DNA of 8,098 bases from the NCBI GenBank assembly GCA_003158355.1, contig PMIV01000288.1, positions 21,854 to 29,951 on the forward strand, given 5' to 3'. The stretch's first letter is position 1, and every line of letters starts with the position of its first letter. The stretch is from Anaerolineaceae bacterium. GTDB taxonomy: Bacteria > Chloroflexota > Anaerolineae > Anaerolineales > Anaerolineaceae. A program made the translations under genes and the position numbers. This document shows positions 5,871-8,098 of the stretch, piece after piece. A model generated the notes under the pieces. That model searched no databases. It was not told where the DNA came from and saw only the letters and a program-made list of their open reading frames with translations.

Positions 5871-6311
5871 CTAATGGACGATTCGTTTTGATTCGAGGCT
5901 CTTTGCTCCAAAATTAATTAAAATTCCCAGTCTTAAGTTCGTTGCTTTAAGATAATTCAACACCTGTGAAACATGAACATTATCCAGTTTATTCACTGCT
6001 TTTAATTCAACAATGATTTTTTCATAAACAACAAAATCATCGATATAGGTTTTCTCAAGATAAGTGTTTTTATATTGAATACGTAATGGCAATTGTGCAG
6101 AAAAAGGAATTGCCTGCAAGACGAATTCTTTTTCTAAAGCTTCTTGATAAACCGGTTCTAAAAATCCGCAACCCAAATTATTGTAGACTTCCATTGCTGC
6201 ACCAATCACACGAAAAGATTCTGCTTTGAAAAGGATATCTGTGTTTTGTGAAATGACTTTATCCTTATTAGTGAAATTGGTGAAATTCGTGGACAAATCA
6301 GTATTCTCCAT
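5871..6311 (-). CDS. GxxExxY protein (PD-(D/E)XK nuclease-superfamily fold)
   Basis: A 146-aa GxxExxY-family protein, of the group placed in the PD-(D/E)XK nuclease superfamily (PDDEXK_3). The name-giving motif is GFLEPVY (49-55), after VIGAAMEVYNNLG (35-47). The nuclease-type core is YIDDFVV (Asp 91/92) followed by IIVELKAV with E102-x-K104, and then SQVLNYLKA and LGILINFG. The exact role of the family is not established. The start is uncertain. ATG 6311 overlaps the end of subunit A by 14 nt and has no clear ribosome binding site; it would add about 19 residues (STNFTNFTN) encoded by the inverted repeat. An AAGGA site precedes an ATT codon at 6254 by 7 nt, giving 127 aa, close to the usual family length. 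An ATG at 6395 would run 98 nt into subunit A and is unlikely. The gene is strikingly AT-rich beside its neighbours, a sign of recent acquisition. Confidence 0.87.
   Translation of the reverse strand: MENTDLSTNFTNFTNKDKVISQNTDILFKAESFRVIGAAMEVYNNLGCGFLEPVYQEALEKEFVLQAIPFSAQLPLRIQYKNTYLEKTYIDDFVVYEKIIVELKAVNKLDNVHVSQVLNYLKATNLRLGILINFGAKSLESKRIVH
6267..6292 (-). repeat. Inverted repeat, arm 2 (overlaps start of GxxExxY frame)
   Basis: On the minus strand this arm reads as 9-nt units CACGAATTT, CACCAATTT, CACTAAT, the inverted partner of 5830-5855 with three mismatches. In the GxxExxY frame it codes for the repetitive peptide TNFTNFTN, so this arm may be part of the coding sequence whereas the other is not. 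Confidence 0.75.
6294..6300. repeat. 7-bp direct repeat, copy 2 (contains stop codon of subunit A)
   Basis: CAAATCA on the + strand, reading TGATTTG on the transcribed minus strand; its TGA is the stop codon of CoA-transferase subunit A. An identical copy lies at 5820-5826. If it is a target-site duplication, insertion kept the subunit A reading frame intact. Confidence 0.5.
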
Positions 6312-7200
6312 AATCGACTGCGGCGGCTGGGCGCGGGTGAACCTGCAGTCGCTGATGAGTCTCGGGGCCAAGTTTTTGCCAGTATTCAGCGGCATCTTTC
6401 ACACCGTAGACCCATTCGTCCAACCATGCCTGAACCTTAGCCGGGTCTTCACTGATCTTATCCCAGTTAAGATAAAAAGCATTATCACGGTCGTAATATC
6501 CTTGCGTGTAAGAAGGATGAGCGCAGTGTGGTACATGGCAGACGGCAGAAACGATCAACTCCGGGATGAGGGTGCGGTTGGGGGCGGAGCGGATGACAGA
6601 TTCATCCACAATTTCTTCGGCGGTGATGATGACGTGCTTGGCTGCGAAAGCGACTTCCTTCTGCTCCCCGATGATGCCCCAGATGTGGGCGTTGCCGTTT
6701 TTGTCCGCGCGCTGCACATGAATGATGGCCACATCCGGGTGCAGCGGAGGCACGGTGATGACCTCCACCCCGGTGTAGGGATCCTTCACGCGGCGGATGT
6801 TGGGATTGTTCTTTTCGAGGTCAGTGGCGGCGGTCTGGTTCATGGGGATGAAAGGCAGACCGGCAGCTCCGGCTTGCAGGCGCGAGATCATGCCAAAGTG
6901 GGAATATTCTTCCCATTCCAGGCGGCCAGCTTCCAGCTCGTTGCGCACGATACGCAGTGAACCGACTCCGGGGTTTCCGATATACGAAAAGATTAGTTTT
7001 TTAGCGCAGCCGGCGGCCACCATCTGGTCATAGATCAGGTCTGGGGTGGCGCGCGCCAGAATTAGATTGCGTCTTTTTTGACGAATGATCTCATGCCCGG
7101 CGGCAAAAGGGATCAGATGGGTAAACCCGGCACAATAGACGGTGTCACCATCATGAACATATTGAGCAATTGCTTCTGATAGAGTACAAAGTTTGGACAT
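6298..7200 (-). CDS. CoA-transferase subunit A (GctA-like, class I)
   Basis: The 300-aa alpha subunit of the same glutaconate-type CoA-transferase as the gene at 5016-5786. Family marks are the N-terminal LSEAIAQYVHDGDTVYCAGF (7-25), the HLIPFAAGHEIIR segment (28-40), NPGVGSLRIVRNELE (76-90), PPLHPDVAIIHVQRADKNGN (151-170), and IITAEEIVDE (191-200). Alpha subunits carry much of the CoA-binding surface while the catalytic Glu is in subunit B. The length is near the roughly 300-320 aa of the family, so the insertion right at its stop codon did not visibly shorten it. The start is supported by AGGA 7 nt upstream of the ATG. It follows the aldehyde dehydrogenase by 58 nt, a spacer that contains a perfect hairpin. 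Probably one operon with subunit B and the 2-hydroxyacid dehydrogenase; the substrate is unknown. Confidence 0.9.
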   Translation of the reverse strand: MSKLCTLSEAIAQYVHDGDTVYCAGFTHLIPFAAGHEIIRQKRRNLILARATPDLIYDQMVAAGCAKKLIFSYIGNPGVGSLRIVRNELEAGRLEWEEYSHFGMISRLQAGAAGLPFIPMNQTAATDLEKNNPNIRRVKDPYTGVEVITVPPLHPDVAIIHVQRADKNGNAHIWGIIGEQKEVAFAAKHVIITAEEIVDESVIRSAPNRTLIPELIVSAVCHVPHCAHPSYTQGYYDRDNAFYLNWDKISEDPAKVQAWLDEWVYGVKDAAEYWQKLGPETHQRLQVHPRPAAAVDYGEY

Positions 7201-7220
7201 CTTGGCTTCCTATTGAAGAA

Positions 7221-7242
7221 ACCCGGTTTGTGAAAACCGGGT
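7221..7242 (-). terminator. Perfect intergenic palindrome, possible attenuating terminator
   Basis: Arms ACCCGGTTT (7221-7229) and AAACCGGGT (7234-7242) pair perfectly over 9 bp around a 4-nt loop. On the minus strand the hairpin is followed by TTCTTC, a broken T tract, before the ribosome binding site of subunit A. It could end part of the transcription after the aldehyde dehydrogenase, protect the upstream mRNA, or be a copy of a dispersed palindromic repeat. Confidence 0.5.
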
Positions 7243-7258
7243 CTCTGGATTTTTGTTA

Positions 7259-8098
7259 TCAGGCTTTTCGCACACGCGTATAGATCTGTTCATGCATGTA
7301 AAGCTGCAGATAGTGCAAGCCGCCGGCATTTTTACCAGTGGAACCGGAACCTTTCCAGCCGCCAAAGGGTTGGAAACCGGGCCAGGCACCGGTGGTGGCA
7401 CCCTGGGAACGGTTGCTGTAATTTACGCCGGCTTCGATCTTATCGAAGAACCAGTTGGTCTCTTCATCACTGCCGTAGAAACCTGAAGTGAGGCCGTAAT
7501 CGACATCGTTGGCCAGCTTCATGGCTTCATCAAGGCTGTGGACTTTGCCTACTGTCGTGATGGGAACGAACATCTCCTGTTTCCAGAGGGGATGAGTGAA
7601 CGGCAATTCGGCGACTGTCGGGGCGCAGAAGTAACCCTTGTCATATTCGCCGCCGGTCAGGATCTTGCCGCCGGTGAGCACTTTGCCAGCAGAATGTAAC
7701 TCAGCGGCAAAGGTCTGGTAATCTTTATACGAACTTTTATTAACTACAGGGCCAAGCGTGACAGAACGATCTGTGGGATCGCCGATCTTTAGTTTTTCGG
7801 TCATTTCCACCACACGGGCGACGAGCGCATCATAGATCGGCGCTTCGGCGTAAACGCGTGAGGCTGCCGAGCACTTTTGCCCCTGCAGGCCAAAGGCAGA
7901 GCGGACAATTCCGGTGGCTGCAGTTTCTATATCGGCGTGGCGTGAAACAATAACGGGATTTTTACCGCCCAGCTCGAGGATGGTGGGCCGTACATAGCGT
8001 CCGCTGCCAAAGTCGCGGTGAATTTTCATGCCGACATCAAATGAACCGGTGAAGGTGACGCCGTCGACTTCGGGACTGTCGATCAAGGCCTGGCCGAT
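7259..8098 (-). CDS. pruA: Aldehyde dehydrogenase, L-glutamate gamma-semialdehyde (P5C) dehydrogenase type, C-terminal part
   Basis: The frame is open to the right window edge, so only about 279 C-terminal residues of a protein usually near 520 aa are visible. The NAD-binding FTGSFDVG, the general base Glu in LELGGKNP (visible residue 42) and the catalytic Cys in GQKCSAASR (visible residue 76) are present, 34 residues apart as is typical of ALDHs. The GQKCSA-x-SR form, the NRSQGATTGAWPG segment and QPFGGWKGSGSTGKNAGG are characteristic of the P5C dehydrogenase group, which oxidises glutamate semialdehyde to glutamate in proline and arginine breakdown. A relative with another semialdehyde substrate cannot be excluded, so the symbol is tentative. 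It is the first visible gene of the operon, 58 nt before CoA-transferase subunit A. A proline dehydrogenase could lie upstream, outside the window. Confidence 0.8.
   Translation of the reverse strand: MGQALIDSPEVDGVTFTGSFDVGMKIHRDFGSGRYVRPTILELGGKNPVIVSRHADIETAATGIVRSAFGLQGQKCSAASRVYAEAPIYDALVARVVEMTEKLKIGDPTDRSVTLGPVVNKSSYKDYQTFAAELHSAGKVLTGGKILTGGEYDKGYFCAPTVAELPFTHPLWKQEMFVPITTVGKVHSLDEAMKLANDVDYGLTSGFYGSDEETNWFFDKIEAGVNYSNRSQGATTGAWPGFQPFGGWKGSGSTGKNAGGLHYLQLYMHEQIYTRVRKA

Larger units (their letters stand above)
5827..6293 (-). mobile_element. Putative small mobile cassette carrying a GxxExxY gene, inserted between CoA-transferase subunits
   Basis: This block of about 467 bp separates two subunit genes normally adjacent in an operon. 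It is bounded by imperfect 26-bp inverted repeats and, just outside, by 7-bp direct repeats. Its composition differs sharply from the flanks: by direct count 14 of 60 bases are G/C at 6001-6060, against 37 of 60 at 5401-5460 (subunit B) and 38 of 60 at 6661-6720 (subunit A). Deleting the block plus one direct-repeat copy (474 bp) rebuilds a plausible ancestral junction: subunit A stop TGA, a 37-nt spacer with the ribosome binding site, then subunit B ATG. No transposase is encoded, so it is either non-autonomous or moved by the GxxExxY protein itself. Known families I can name do not match this layout. Confidence 0.6.

Noticed and set aside
6312..6395. Longer N-terminus of the GxxExxY protein starting at 6395
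   Set aside because: It would overlap the conserved end of subunit A by 98 nt, and the extra residues do not resemble the family's N-terminus.
6226..6960. Long plus-strand open frame (244 aa) opposite CoA-transferase subunit A and the GxxExxY gene
   Set aside because: It spans the end of one real gene and part of another on the opposite strand, has no recognisable domain, and follows from the high-G/C third positions of subunit A. It is a shadow frame.
5016..7200. CoA-transferase pair read as hydrolase IpdAB of steroid ring degradation
   Set aside because: Subunit B keeps the catalytic Glu (residue 53) of true CoA-transferases, and no steroid catabolism genes are visible; the possibility is only noted as an alternative.

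Overview
The window looks like a piece of a mesophilic Chloroflexota chromosome, probably Anaerolineae. This rests on the overall look of the proteins (a DUF6909-like protein, a zinc-ribbon/proline-rich membrane protein, a PruA-like aldehyde dehydrogenase, a GctA/GctB-type CoA-transferase and a GxxExxY protein); no marker gene here settles it. No rRNA, tRNA or CRISPR array was seen.

Left part (1-3152). The C-terminal half of TatC (+ strand) meets, stop codon on stop codon, a long minus-strand gene. That gene combines a large N-terminal region of unknown function with a C-terminal region resembling nucleoside phosphorylases. A divergent AT-rich promoter region (about 2089-2217) separates it from a plus-strand gene for a zinc-ribbon, proline-rich, membrane-anchored protein. 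A strong hairpin (3125-3152) ends the convergent pair formed by this gene and a HAD hydrolase.

Right part (3147-8098), all on the minus strand. In transcription order: an aldehyde dehydrogenase of the P5C dehydrogenase type (5' end outside the window), CoA-transferase subunit A, a GxxExxY protein, CoA-transferase subunit B, a D-2-hydroxyacid dehydrogenase, and after an 80-nt gap with its own candidate promoter the HAD hydrolase. The dehydrogenase, the two-subunit CoA-transferase and the 2-hydroxyacid dehydrogenase would fit catabolism of an amino or hydroxy acid as a CoA ester. One candidate is proline/arginine-derived glutamate going to 2-hydroxyglutaryl-CoA; this is inference.

Most notable: the GxxExxY gene, a predicted PD-(D/E)XK nuclease-fold protein, splits the two CoA-transferase subunits. 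It lies in an AT-rich block of about 467 bp bounded by 26-bp inverted repeats (23/26 identical), built from 9-nt CAC-N-AATTT units. Just outside these lies a 7-bp direct repeat (CAAATCA on the + strand). Removing the block and one direct-repeat copy restores a normal A-B operon junction with the subunit A stop codon intact and a 37-nt spacer. This looks like a minimal mobile element whose only gene is the GxxExxY protein.
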